From Prostheceraeus crozeri (taxonomy: Eukaryota > Platyhelminthes > Polycladida > Euryleptidae): DNA of 64,000 nt. Of this stretch, positions 39,942 to 50,164 are shown piece after piece. The notes beneath the pieces are model-generated. The model searched no databases. It was not told the DNA's origin and saw only the letters and a program-made list of their open reading frames with translations. Within the stretch, counting starts at the first letter, position 1. The number at the start of each line of letters is the position of its first letter. The translations under genes were made by a program, and so were the position numbers. Where the stretch lies: the NCBI GenBank assembly GCA_907163375.1, contig CAJQUW010011501.1, positions 248,001-312,000 on the forward strand, written 5' to 3'.

Positions 39942-40856
39942 TTATTCATCATCCAAATCTACATTATACGTGAACCAATTCAATTGGTTCTTAAAAACAA
40001 TGGGATTCAGAGGTCTCCCTCGTTTCTTACTAAAGTCAAATGAATATTTGCGTGGGTCCCGATTTCTATTCTCTGGTCGAAGCGAGGCTTGGGGGACACT
40101 ATTCACTTCCTTGGGTGGATTCGGTTGACTCTCATATATCCGTTTCAACTTTTCGCGCTGAGTTTTCCATATTTTCTTGGCCATATGCTCCTTATGCAGC
40201 GAGACAAATTGACGGACCTTCTCTTCCTCCACGTCACGATGTGGCATCTCACCACAGACACACATATAGACAAAGTTGTCGCATGCCTCATTCGTCTTGC
40301 TCCACGACGGATTCCTTCCACACACCTCCTTATGTTTTTTGCAAACATGTTCCCATAAGAAGAATGCTTGGTACATGTTATGACACCAGGGACAGCGTGC
40401 CAACTTCACTTTTGACAAGTCGTACAGATATGAATTCGTACTCTCCGGCTCCACTGGGCGATTCGGGTCCAAGGGTTTGGTGGGCATATACATGCTCAAA
40501 TAGGGACATAAATGTTCATTCCATTCATTCTCCTCCTCCTGTATCTTCTCATCACAGTACCTGCACCGACCCACACATGGATGTTTATGGTAAGCTTCCA
40601 TATTATAGTCTTGTTTGCAAAGCAGGCAGGTGAACTCACTCTCCTTGTCGCCCCAATAACCTCTATCCAGTGAGCACTGATGATCGGTAGTCCACCATTT
40701 CCCACAACGATCGCAATACTCCTTCCCTATCTCCTTGCGTCCATGACGGATGCATTGTGAAAACAGTCGGAAGCGTTTATTGCAAAACTCGCACTCATAA
40801 TAGGGTTGAGGGCGGGGACGGACTGTGGTTCGCCTCTTCTTTGTTGGTGGCTCCAT
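39942..40856 (-). CDS. Zinc-module protein, duplicate of the polymerase N-terminus
   Basis: The ATG at 40856 (MEPPTKKRRTTVRPRP) gives 304 residues. The first part, CEFCNKRFRLFSQCIRHGRK, then YCDRCGKWWTTDHQC, EAYHKHPCVGRCRYCD and NEWNEHLCPYL, aligns position by position with the N-terminal zinc module of this element's DNA polymerase. The second part (CPWCHNMY, then FVYMCVCGE) matches the protein at 35675-36055. It is thus a fusion of two modules used elsewhere in the element. It may compete with or assist the polymerase at the TIRs. It looks whole. Confidence 0.7.
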   Translation of the reverse strand: MEPPTKKRRTTVRPRPQPYYECEFCNKRFRLFSQCIRHGRKEIGKEYCDRCGKWWTTDHQCSLDRGYWGDKESEFTCLLCKQDYNMEAYHKHPCVGRCRYCDEKIQEEENEWNEHLCPYLSMYMPTKPLDPNRPVEPESTNSYLYDLSKVKLARCPWCHNMYQAFFLWEHVCKKHKEVCGRNPSWSKTNEACDNFVYMCVCGEMPHRDVEEEKVRQFVSLHKEHMAKKIWKTQREKLKRIYESQPNPPKEVNSVPQASLRPENRNRDPRKYSFDFSKKRGRPLNPIVFKNQLNWFTYNVDLDDE

Positions 40857-40881
40857 TAAATCGTGGTTCAGATCATGTATC

Positions 40882-41301
40882 TTACGTAAACAATGAACCA
40901 AACCCAATGTCAATCTGCATACACAAGATTCCTCCAAAATAACGACACTCCAGTTGAGAACGTAACTTCTTCTGCAACGAATCAATCAGTTCTTCCACGT
41001 CCCAATCGTCACCAATGTTCAAATAGCGATAGGACACGTCCAGTGAACCTTTGGGGAACTTTGCAGATGTTCGAATATCAAACAAGAAGCGCGGTCCATA
41101 CAGTATTACATTCAGCAACTGATTACGAAGCTCTGCAATAATCTTCTCTAACGACACACTCTTCTCCTTTGTCGGAATAATATACAGTGTATTACAGTCT
41201 CGTTCCACAATAAAGTCTTTCGATGAATAAGGTGTATAGGATATCTCCTCCTTGGGATGACGTGTCGCAGCCAGAGGGCGTAACGTTACTGTTGTCGGCA
41301 T
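40882..41301 (-). CDS. TIR-driven accessory protein
   Basis: The 139-residue product begins 35 bp after the TATA box of the right TIR, so it is the mirror counterpart of the polymerase gene at the left end. It has mixed strands and helices (DFIVERDCNTLYIIPTKEKS, then SLEKIIAELRNQLLNVILYG) and is probably related to the protein at 36762-37160. The function is unknown; early expression is likely. It looks whole. Confidence 0.55.
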   Translation of the reverse strand: MPTTVTLRPLAATRHPKEEISYTPYSSKDFIVERDCNTLYIIPTKEKSVSLEKIIAELRNQLLNVILYGPRFLFDIRTSAKFPKGSLDVSYRYLNIGDDWDVEELIDSLQKKLRSQLECRYFGGILCMQIDIGFGSLFT

Positions 41302-41304
41302 ATG

Positions 41305-41561
41305 ATGAGAATGAATTTCTCTGACAGCGCCTTTCCTTATATACCCTGCGGTGACTCATCACGCGTGCTCGGCGCCGCGTGCTCCGATTGATGCTCCGTG
41401 CTCTACCCCCAAGTGCGCCGATGCGTGCTCCGTGCTCTGATGCGTGGGCGTGTGCTCCGTTTCCTGTCTTCTTCGCTACCCGATGCGTGGGCGTGTGCTC
41501 CGATAAAAGTGCACATGTACTTAAGTGCAAATGGGGCGGAAAGGGGCTAGAATTTGCTACT
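41305..41561 (-). repeat. Right terminal inverted repeat of element 1
   Basis: Reverse complement of 16517-16773 with one difference. It carries the same TATA box (41336-41346) and AP-1 site (41352-41358), facing left into the element. Confidence 0.95.
41336..41358 (-). promoter_or_regulatory. Right TIR promoter: AP-1 site and TATA box
   Basis: TGAGTCA and GGGTATATAAG on the minus strand, as in the left TIR. The upstream E-box reads CACGCG here. Confidence 0.8.
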
Positions 41562-41567
41562 AATGCT
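41562..41567 (+). repeat. Target-site duplication, right copy
   Basis: AATGCT, identical to 16511-16516. Confidence 0.9.
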
Positions 41568-42393
41568 AATATTGGTAGGCGTGCTTCCTTCGTGGTATAC
41601 AGACGCACAAATCATTCGAATATTGATTAGAGGATCAATTTTATCCGTGTGATGTTGGTTTTATTGTTGGTCGATAGGTGCACTGACCATTCCCTCGGAT
41701 GTTTGAGGTAAATGCTGACACATCGTCGCTTGTTGATATTTTTTAGCATCAGGTGGAATTGCATGCCCTTGTCAGAAGTTAAATAAATCATATTTGTTTC
41801 AAAACTTTTTTTTCAAGGATGATATTGAAACACTTCTGTTAAACAAACTTTTACCCAGTTAACGTGGTATCCATGGCTTGCTAAATTGGAGAATGCTAAC
41901 AAAGGCAATGGATAATATAATTATGGAATTATATACTGTATATTATTATATATATATAAATAATATAATTATGGAATATAGATTATCTTTGAATGCTAAG
42001 TCTTAGAGTGGATTTCCAAGAAATCTAGTTGCTAGAGGCATGTATGAGTTGAATGCGACATTGTAATCTTGCGAATGAAAATTCATCATTACTACAGACG
42101 CTCTATTTCACAATTAAAAACCGCATTTCAGATTTCCAATTCATTGAATAGCTATGGGCTAGTAGTCTAAATGCAGAGGCGGCTCATGCAACCTAGCCTA
42201 TAGGCAAATTTATTTAAATTGAAATTTTTTTGCTGCAGTCACAATTTGTTGTTCAGTTGCGACTAACTGATGCTGTGATGTTATGTAAAAATTAAAATCC
42301 ATTTTCACGAGAGGGTGTGTATTTCTACGATTTTATTTTTATAAGAATTCAGCTCTTAACTTTCTCATAATTCGAAAAACATGTCATACATCA
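41568..42393. other. AT-rich host DNA
   Basis: No gene seen. An AT-rich near-palindrome with TATATATATA lies at about 41910-41990, flanked by repeated AATATAATTATGGAAT words. Confidence 0.4.
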
Positions 42394-42669
42394 TCATATG
42401 GACATATAATTAGGCGATGTATAGTTTAGTGCTTTCGATAGGCCAACTGATTTTGCGAAGCGCATGTCGGTAAACTCCTTTGTCCTATGGAATTTCAATA
42501 GAACTTTTAATGACTTCTTATTGGGGTCCCGACCCAAGTCGGTTTTTATAGTTCGGCAGTGCAGTACATTGCCGAACCGATCGTGCACCTCTACCTTTGC
42601 ATATGCTGTAGTGACTGACAATGTGGCGAAGAACAGACAAGTTTGAAAACTGAAATGCTCTGGAAACAT
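42394..42669 (-). CDS. Small putative secreted peptide or exon
   Basis: The 91-codon frame starts MFPEHFSFQTCLFFATLSVT, which resembles a signal peptide ending near AYA. A basic mature part follows (KVEVHDRFGNVLHCRTIKTD). An imperfect hairpin (GTTCGGCA...TGCCGAAC) lies inside. It may be chance; no homologue is recognised. Confidence 0.25.
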   Translation of the reverse strand: MFPEHFSFQTCLFFATLSVTTAYAKVEVHDRFGNVLHCRTIKTDLGRDPNKKSLKVLLKFHRTKEFTDMRFAKSVGLSKALNYTSPNYMSI

Positions 42670-42980
42670 GTGAGATCTTCATCCACAAAAAAAGTTCATT
42701 CCGTTAACATAAATAAAAAAACTGAAATCGGAGTCAATAAGAAGTTGGATTGATATGACGGAAAAATGATCGATAAGGGAATGATACTTCGAAAATTGTC
42801 CTTATCTGGAAAAAAACCTTCATTTTAAAAAACCTGAACTTTGACTCAACGCCATTCATCAAAGACAGCATTTGAAAAAATTCACGCATTGCAGATTGCA
42901 GAGTCACCCAAATTCGTTAACGTTGATTAGATCGCGTGATTACCGTTGGTTAACACTGAAAATTCTTCAGATGACGTCAT

Positions 42981-45285
42981 CACTAGGGGTCGCATTACCG
43001 GGGTATTTTTGGAAAACCGGTAATTCGGTAATCCAGTTGCGACAAAACCGGTAATTACCGGTTTTATTGTATCTAACAAGGCAGAGAAAATACTAATTAC
43101 ATGTACATCTACGTTAGAAGGCCCTACATACAGTACGTGGATAAAATCTATTTTTCGAAACAGACACTGCTTTAAATTATTACAATCTACAGAAGACTTA
43201 TTTCACTGCTTGCCTCATACCACCGATCATCGAACGAGTAACACAAGGAAAAACTTTTTGCGAATGCGTTTCAGAAAAGTCTGATTATGAGAACAAAATA
43301 TCGGTGCATCAAACAATACGACAACAAACATCAAACATCACTGGCAGTCACTTACAACATTCATTCAAAAGCAAATTCGCACGAAGAAAGCATAGCACGT
43401 ACAACGTTTTGTCGGAAAGGCGACTGCGCAGTTTATTACAGAAGTATCCGGCTGTAGAAAATGCTCTCTCAGACTCAACTGATGTGGGTGGCATGGTGAG
43501 CAAATGGTCATAGACTCGCTGAAGATAGACTGCAAGTTTGCCGCATTGCTCAGCAGATGTGAGCTCAGGTGCAATGGCTGCACTGAAATCACTGGTGCCT
43601 GTGATTGACGAATCTGTAACATTCTTCTTCAGTGAGTCTGCGATCGCCCGTTCAAGATTTTCTTCTAGGGAAAAATTTGGCTCTTCAGAGGATTCCTATA
43701 TATCGTTGCAACTGCTATGCTCAGGTGCTCGTACATCCATTTTTTCGGCGAATTCATCCTATTCAAAAGTTCACAGCAGTACGCTTTTACAGCCGCCTTC
43801 TTTTGTAATTTGGCTTGAGGATTGTGAAGGTATTGCAATATGACAGATTCTTTGGTGTATCGATCTTGTACAACACGCTCTTCAATAGCGTGTTTCATTT
43901 GTTTGGCCAATGTGCTTCCTTCACTGTCAAATGCATTGAATACAAACTTGACGACGCCTTCAGCAGTAAGAAGGTTTGCATCTCGACGAGAGAGGGAAGT
44001 AACAGCCAACTTCACCGGTTTCAATGCATTGAAATGTGTTGCACAGTTTTGAAATCCTGATCGGATAGTTTCTTCTCCTCTGGCAATTGTATGTCGATCT
44101 GCGCTTTTAGAATGCACTGGCGGGAAAAAATTATACGCTCTAGCATATCGGCGAGACTATTCCAACGCGTTTTACAGTCTACAATGAGAGATGACACACT
44201 GAGACCGTCGTCAGACATATAACGCCGTAGAACTTCATTGTTCTTGGGAGATTTGCGGAACGTCTTGACGATTGAACGAACTTTATCGATGGCTTCTTTA
44301 ATAGTATCGTCCTTGAATGGAAGTGGAACATCAGTGTAGGATTCTTCTAAGACAAGATTACTTGAGGAATCATCCACGTATGAGTCAGGGTCAGATTCAA
44401 AGCCCTCATCAGGTTGAAAGTCATCTGCATCACAATCTTGAGCAGCTTTCTTTCGGTACAGAACGTCTAGAACAGCAAGTTGTATTCCATGATTGTAGCG
44501 CAGTTGCTGAGGACATGAAAGCAGTCTACCGAGTTTGATCATCATGCTGCATCCATCTGTCGTCACACAAACAACGTCGGTATCCAGATTAAGATGGAAC
44601 TCTTGCAGTTTGACGCGTAATGCCGACTGGCATTGTTCAGCAGAAAACGTTCCCATTATTCTCACCAGTCCGAGATTATACACCAATCGCGAAGAAGTGG
44701 TCGAATGTAGATTAATGTTCAGGTATCTAACGTTCCGAATCGAAGTCCACTCGTCGAATGTGAGACTGAACCGTTTTCCAGCTCGTAAATCCTCGTCAAT
44801 TTGCGTCGTGATAGTCTGTCTAAGTTCAGTAGCATAAGCGTAGACACGGAGCTTCACACCATTCGCAGAAGTCCTTATAAAGGCACAAAAGAGCACGACG
44901 TAAATCCTTTGATGTTGCAAACACACTGAAGGGAATGTCATCAAGTGCTGTCATTCGAGCAAGTGTTTCGTTCAATGTAATTTTGGATTGGAAGAAGTTG
45001 GTGATTTTAGCTTTAGGCGGTGTGTCACTAATATCAGTCTTTTCACATGCCACTGATCTCTTCAATGTATCGACGTTGTGAAAACTTTTTTGATGGTGAT
45101 GCAATCCACTTGTTGAGCCTCCGACGCACTTCATTACTTTCTTGCATTCTTTGCACTGTGCATGTTGACCCGGTTTGCCTCCAGAATCTTCACGATCATA
45201 GAATCGCCAAATGCCGTCGGTTTTGAAGCTCGTAAACTTCATGACGTTCGATAAACACAAAAAAGCAGTGCTCAGTCATGCTGTC
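42981..45285 (-). mobile_element. Decayed hAT DNA transposon
   Basis: The minus strand holds the parts of a hAT transposase in order. A BED zinc finger (CKECKKVMKCVGG, then HHHQKSFH) lies at 44826-45260. The catalytic core with TFDEWTS and DGCSMMIKLGR is at about 44021-44944. A middle part follows (43665-44117), and then the hATC dimerisation motif ESERAFSTAGYFCNKL with LRSRLSDKTL near 43390-43500. The parts lie in different frames, so there are at least three frameshifts. Repeated ACCGGTAATTACCGG words at about 42990-43070 look like subterminal binding sites near one end. The exact termini are not resolved. Confidence 0.7.
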
Positions 45286-45791
45286 CTTAAAGGGGCACTG
45301 TACTTGTTTTGACATGTGAGCTCAAAACAACCTTCAGTTATAGTTCGATCGAATGCGCTTGGTCGCGCGCACCGCATCTCCTCGTGGAAAGAGAAAGCGG
45401 CTATTGTATTCAGGTGATGATGTCATCGTGCTCTTCGACAGTCGTAGTCGTGAAAAAGCGTCTTTCATACTGAGTGTGAACCGTGCTGAATGCGCCCCTC
45501 CTGGTCGTCTATGGTTGATATTTTTTGCCTCCCAGTGCCTAAATCGAGTCCCAATCGTTACACGACCCTCTGACGATAAGCTTGATGGTCTAAATATTTT
45601 CAATTCAACATAAGAATAGATTAAGAGCAACAATTAATTGTAATAAGAAAATCACAAAAACTGAGAGTTGATAAAATTATAAATCCTTTAGCTACTCACG
45701 TCAATCCAGCAATGCACACATGACGATACTTCTCCATTCGATTGACTTGCTTTCAAATACATTCCGATCTTTAGTACATTTAGATGACTTT
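45286..45791. other. Host DNA between transposon fragments
   Basis: Open frames on both strands near 45334-45633 have no recognised family. Nothing else seen. Confidence 0.35.
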
Positions 45792-46334
45792 CTATAGGTA
45801 GGCCATTTTCGGTCCAATAAAGAGCGACCAACATTGAAGTTGTAATCCATTATCGTCAATGCTTTCTGAGAAATTTTGGCGTTTCGGAAGATATTTTAAG
45901 AGTTCGTTATGAAACGATTCTAAAGCAGATGTATGTACAAAATGTCTGCAGGATCTTATGGCAGACAACAATTTCTTATCAAAAACAATTTTTTGTAAAT
46001 TTGAATGAGCTGGAGATCCGACCGTGATCCAAGCCTTCCGTCGCGCCTCATCATCAGGCAGATTCGCGTGTTCGTAATGATCGTGAATGTTAGATAGATG
46101 CTCGGCTTGCGACTTCCATTTTGATTCAAGTAAATCAGGCCGATAATCACATGACTGCGCACAATACCAAAAGTGGTTGATTATACTTTTACTCCATAGG
46201 GACAATAATTCGCAGTCTTTCTTTCTTGATGCTTGGCGAACTCGCTTACGGATATTTTTGGCTAAATGCCACACATCAAAATCGTGAATTACGTTTGAGT
46301 ATTGTAATGTAATGTAATTGTAAAAATTATTCAA
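45792..46334 (-). mobile_element. DNA-transposon transposase fragment, Kolobok-like
   Basis: The 180-codon frame has the motifs FDVWHLAKNIRKRV, KDCELLSLWSKSIINHFWYC, then CRHFVHTSALESFHNELLKY and LPKRQNFS. This order is seen in many animal transposase-derived proteins that I associate with the Kolobok group (DDE type). The family name is from memory and uncertain. The N-terminal half is missing, and the fragment ends shortly before the repeat zone of the second Polinton. Confidence 0.5.
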
Positions 46335-46429
46335 AAACTTGGCATTTTCATAGGGAGGTGCTGCCGATGCGTCCGACTTTTGCTTAAGCGGATTACATCG
46401 ATTGATCTTGTCTTAAAATAAATCTCTGA

Positions 46430-48134
46430 TCTACTCTCTGAATAAAGGTAATCGTGCCAGGTTATCGAGACGAAGCGTCAGCTTCGAGTAATCGTTGAGA
46501 GTAGTAAGCAAGTGACAAACACTCGACCGGCGCCCCCCCTCTGGAACGGTAGAGTGTCGTGGTCGGCCGCCGTGGTGCTTCGGGTCTGAGTCCCCCCCTC
46601 TCTGGAACGGTAGAGTGTCGTGGTCTGTCGTGGTGTGCCGGCCAGGTGGGTTCACGTTCACAACATGTTCGCTGACTCCCCCCCCCTCTGCAACGACAGA
46701 GTGTGAGACTCGGGTGAGTTGGTCCGACCGCCTGGTTGACGTGGGCGACCGTCTAGGTTGACGTGGGCGACCGTCCAGGTTGACGTGGGCGACCGTCTAG
46801 GTTGTCGTGGATGCTGAAATGGCTGCCAGATTCGGATTCAGCGTAAAATTCTGCATCTGTGGTGTGATTTCCAGCTCAATCGGCGAGAAAAAAATTTTCT
46901 TCAAAATTTTAACAGAGTTAAAATTTGGGACGTTTTGGTGTGTAGCGCCCAAACGAAGCATCGGATGGGAAAACGGAGGCCAGATTTGGATTCAGCGTGA
47001 AATTCTGCATCGGTATGGTGAGTTTCAAGTCAATCGGAGAGAAAAAAATTTTCGCTGATGTCCCCCCCTCTGGACAGCTTGCTTCGATTTTGGACAAATT
47101 CAGTGAAAGAATCGGCTTGTTCCTATCTGTCTTCATTTAGATGTGAGACGCCATTTAAGATTTTGGGACATTGGCGAAAAACGACAGAGTTAGAATTTGG
47201 GACGTTTTGGGTTCTAGCTTCAAAACGAAGCATCGGATTGGAAAACGGATTTCAGATTTGGAATCAGCGTGAAATTCTCTATCTGTATGGTGAGTTTCAA
47301 GTCAATCGGAGAGAAAAAATTTTCAACATTTTTCAAAAAACGACAGAGTTAGAATTTTTGCGATGGCTGCCTACTGTAGAGCCAAAACGAAGCATCGGAT
47401 GAGAAAACGGAGGCCAGATTCGGATTCAGCGTGAAATTCTGCATCGGTATGGTGAGTTTCAAGTCAATCGGAGAGAAAAATTTTCGCTGACGTCCCCCCC
47501 CCCTCTGGACAGCTTGCTTCGATTTTGGCTTCTAGTGGGCGGATTTTGTCGTGCGATAGCTCGTTTGAAAGCTAAGAGTGAGACAAATTCAGTGAAAGAA
47601 TCGGCTTGTTCCTATCTGTCTTCGTTCAAAAGTTAGAGCGGTTACAAGATTTTAGGTCGGAGCTCGCTCACCTGAAAAAAACCTAAGTGTCAGAGTGGCT
47701 TTGTATGGGTAAAAATTTGAAAATTTTCCAAAGTGTGGAATTTCGACCTGGGACCGTCACCAAAACATTTTTCATCAAATTTTGAAATTTCACTGACGTC
47801 CCTCCCCCCTCTGGACAGCTTGCTTCGATTTTGGCTTCCAGTGGACGGATTTTGTCGTGCGATAGCTCGTTTGAAAGCTAAGAGTGAGACAAATTCAGTG
47901 AAAGAATCGGCTTGTTCCTATCTGTCTTTGTTCAAAAGTTAGAGCGGTTACAAGATTTTAGGTCGGAGCTCGCTCACCTGAAAAAATCCTAAGTGTCAGA
48001 GTGGCTTTGTATGGGTAAAAATTTGAAAATTTTCCAAAGTGTGGAATTTCGACCTGGGACCGTCACCAAAACATTTTTCATCAAATTTTGAAATTTCACT
48101 GACGTCCCCCCCTCTTATCGATTGCATATTCACA
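46430..48134. repeat. GC-rich repeat zone, probable left TIR of element 2
   Basis: The zone contains two copies of CTGGAACGGTAGAGTGTCG (near 46540 and 46605) and a 22-bp tandem repeat GTTGACGTGGGCGACCGTCTAG (about 3.5 copies, 46735-46810). It also has four related units with AACGAAGCATCGGAT (46950-47450), and a 306-bp tandem duplication beginning CTGGACAGCTTGCTTCG (about 47505 and 47811). It ends at the TATA box at 48135. Its composition is unlike its neighbours. The call as a TIR is inference, since the other end is not in the window. Confidence 0.5.
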
Positions 48135-48145
48135 GGGTATATAAG
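48135..48145 (+). promoter_or_regulatory. TATA box GGGTATATAAG
   Basis: Identical to the TATA region in both TIRs of element 1. It lies about 50 bp before a splice donor (CAG|GTAAGT at 48193), which fits a transcription start near 48170 and a short first exon. Confidence 0.75.
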
Positions 48146-48192
48146 AACGGGATCGGGAGAGGAATTTCACTAAGTTGAGAAACTGACTACAG

Positions 48193-48815
48193 GTAAGTCG
48201 TTTCTCTTGAGGTCCGATATCGGACTTCTGACTTTACATTGCTGATATCAGCTAAGGTGTCAGACTTATAGGTTAGTCAGTATAGCATGACTGACCATTT
48301 GATGATAGTAGGCCGAAATCTTCAAACGGCTATAACTTTGCTTCTACAAGTCCTTTAGACTTGATTCAAAAAACATTCGACAGCGTTTGATATGCTGAAG
48401 GTGACATACTACTTATAAACGTTTTATGGGTAGTACTAAAATACTGAAAAATTTAAATTCATATTTAATGATAATAATTAAAGTTTTTGAATAAAAAGCA
48501 GTCGTTTATGAGTCTCTGTGACTTGGGTCGTTTCCTCTTGTAAATAACTCCACCGGTTTTCATGTCAAAACTGGGGCCCGGATACCAACACAGTGATATG
48601 ACGCACGCTCTGTCCGATCGAGGTTGGATTTGTGGGTCGAGGCCTTGGATCTGGGATAAGATCCCCTCTGAGTAATGCCTGTAACGGATTCAAGATCTTA
48701 ACACCCAAACGGTTGCTGACTTGCTATCAAATGTTTGGTGACTTAGTCTTTCAATGCATATCAGCAAGTAGTATCCTATAAACACTTGCTATCAAATTTT
48801 ACTCTATCTTTACAG
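48193..48815 (+). other. 5'-UTR intron of the zinc-finger/coiled-coil gene
   Basis: The donor GTAAGT at 48193 and the acceptor CTATCTTTACAG ending at 48815 fall 7 bases before the ATG at 48823. No coding potential is seen inside. Confidence 0.55.
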
Positions 48816-48822
48816 AATTATC

Positions 48823-49973
48823 ATGACAAAACCGAATAACGCAAAGATGTTGGTTGGCAAGTGTAGTTGTGGCAAGATTGCCAGAGGTAGCGAACTGAAG
48901 AAACATTTACAAGAAAAAGAGGGGACGATGGGCCATGAGAGGAAAGTGATGTTGAGGTTGTGTGTGTCTTGTCGGAAATGTGTGATGGGGGATGAGAAGG
49001 AATTTATGAAGGCGCATTTGCAGTGTGAGAGTGGGAACATCGGAGAGAAGGGGTTCAAGGCATGGTTTGAGGGAGAGTTGTTGGAAAGGGAAGAGGTGAG
49101 AAAGGCGGTGGCAACGATTCAGGACGTGATTGGGGAGAAAGTGGTGAGGAATGCGAGTGATGTGATTTCGAGTGATGGGAGTTCGAGTGAGGAAGTTGAG
49201 TTGAGAGCGAAAATGAAGAAGAAGAAGGATGATGTTGATTTGGATGCGGTGATGGAAGATTTGTTTGGGGACATAGCGGATTTGAAGGAAGAGTGGGAGG
49301 GGGAGGAAGTGGCTAAGCCGATGGCAGCGTCATCGCCACGGCAGCAAGAGGCGTATGATACGGAGGTATTTGTGAGAATGAAGGATCGTGTGATGGCTTT
49401 GGAAAGTAATAATAGAAAAGTTTTGAAGGAGAATGAAGAGCTGAAGGTGAAGGTTGAGGGGTATAGGGCAACGAGGGAAGAGTTGGAGAGCTTGAGAAAG
49501 AATGAGAAGGAATGGATGGCGGAAAGGAGCGAGTTGATGAGGAAGGCAGGTTTGGTGGAGAGTTTGCAGGCGAGTGTGTCGAGGAAGGATGAAGAGATAG
49601 AGCGGATGCGAAGCGTGGTGAAGGAGACGGAGGAGGTGAAGGTTATTAATAAGAGGTTGACGGGTGAAGTGGAGCGACTGCATGAGCGTTTGAAGTGTCG
49701 AAAAAGGAGAGTGTATGACGTCCATCTTCCCCTCTTTGAGAATAATGTATGCGACGCCCCAACCATCACCGATGACCCCAACGTGACCCAACAATGTTAT
49801 GAGGGCGACGGAGTCCGATGTCTCCACATGAGTATGGACATTACCGGTCAGCTTGAAGACTTCGTCGTCCGAAAAGTTCGGAAGAAAGTTCCCAGTAAGC
49901 TTCCTCAACATGATCATTTTTGTAGCTCATCTAATCTCCTATTCTTTTTCTTTCAGAGTTTTTGCAGAAGTGA
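48823..49973 (+). CDS. Zinc-finger and coiled-coil protein of element 2
   Basis: The start ATG follows a 5'-UTR intron. The N-terminus holds a Cys/His module (GKCSCGKIARGSELKKHLQE, LRLCVSCRKC, KAHLQC). Residues about 110-185 are acidic, and about 195-300 form a long coiled coil (RVMALESNNRKVLKENEELK and on). A second intron (49895-49956, GTAAGC to TTTCTTTCAG) shortens the end to a basic KKVP-containing tail with stop at 49971-49973. Strong codon bias toward G-ending codons sets it apart from its neighbours. It is likely an early regulatory or scaffold protein; I do not recognise the family. It looks whole. Confidence 0.55.
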
Positions 49974-50164
49974 GAGGAGTGTCGGTGGACGGAGAACGAC
50001 CCATGGGCTCTTTTAAGGGCCAACCTTCTAATGCAGCTAAAGCGGTCCCAAGCCCGCCACATATCCTCGGATATGGAATGCAGAGGGGAAGAAAAATAAT
50101 GAATGGAATGAAATGGGAGGACACTCACGCGCCACACGCAACATAACACACTTCTCTCTTCCGT

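Larger units (their letters stand above)
16517..41561. mobile_element. Polinton/Maverick element 1, end to end
   Basis: A 25,045-bp element with termini AGTAG...CTACT, 257-bp terminal inverted repeats and a 6-bp target duplication. It carries the hallmark Polinton set: protein-primed type DNA polymerase B, adenain-like protease, double jelly-roll capsid protein, vertex proteins, FtsK/HerA-type ATPase and a retroviral-type integrase with a chromodomain. It is larger than the usual 15-20 kb because it also has about a dozen accessory genes. The integrase lies in the middle, not near an end. TIRs differing at a single base mark it as a young insertion, but it is broken: about four or five breaks in all, affecting the polymerase, capsid and integrase genes and possibly a vertex gene and the gene pair near 38.2-39.2 kb. 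Confidence 0.95.

Noticed and set aside
45334-45633. Coding frames on both strands near 45.5 kb as a gene
   Set aside because: Mirror-image frames with no family pattern; probably compositional.
46733-46810. Telomeric or rDNA-like repeat
   Set aside because: The 22-bp unit does not match telomere motifs or rRNA spacers and sits inside a larger repeat zone.
49119-49781. Ser/Leu-rich 220-codon frame antisense to the coiled-coil gene
   Set aside because: Its composition is the complement of GAG/AAG-rich coiled-coil codons; no independent signal.
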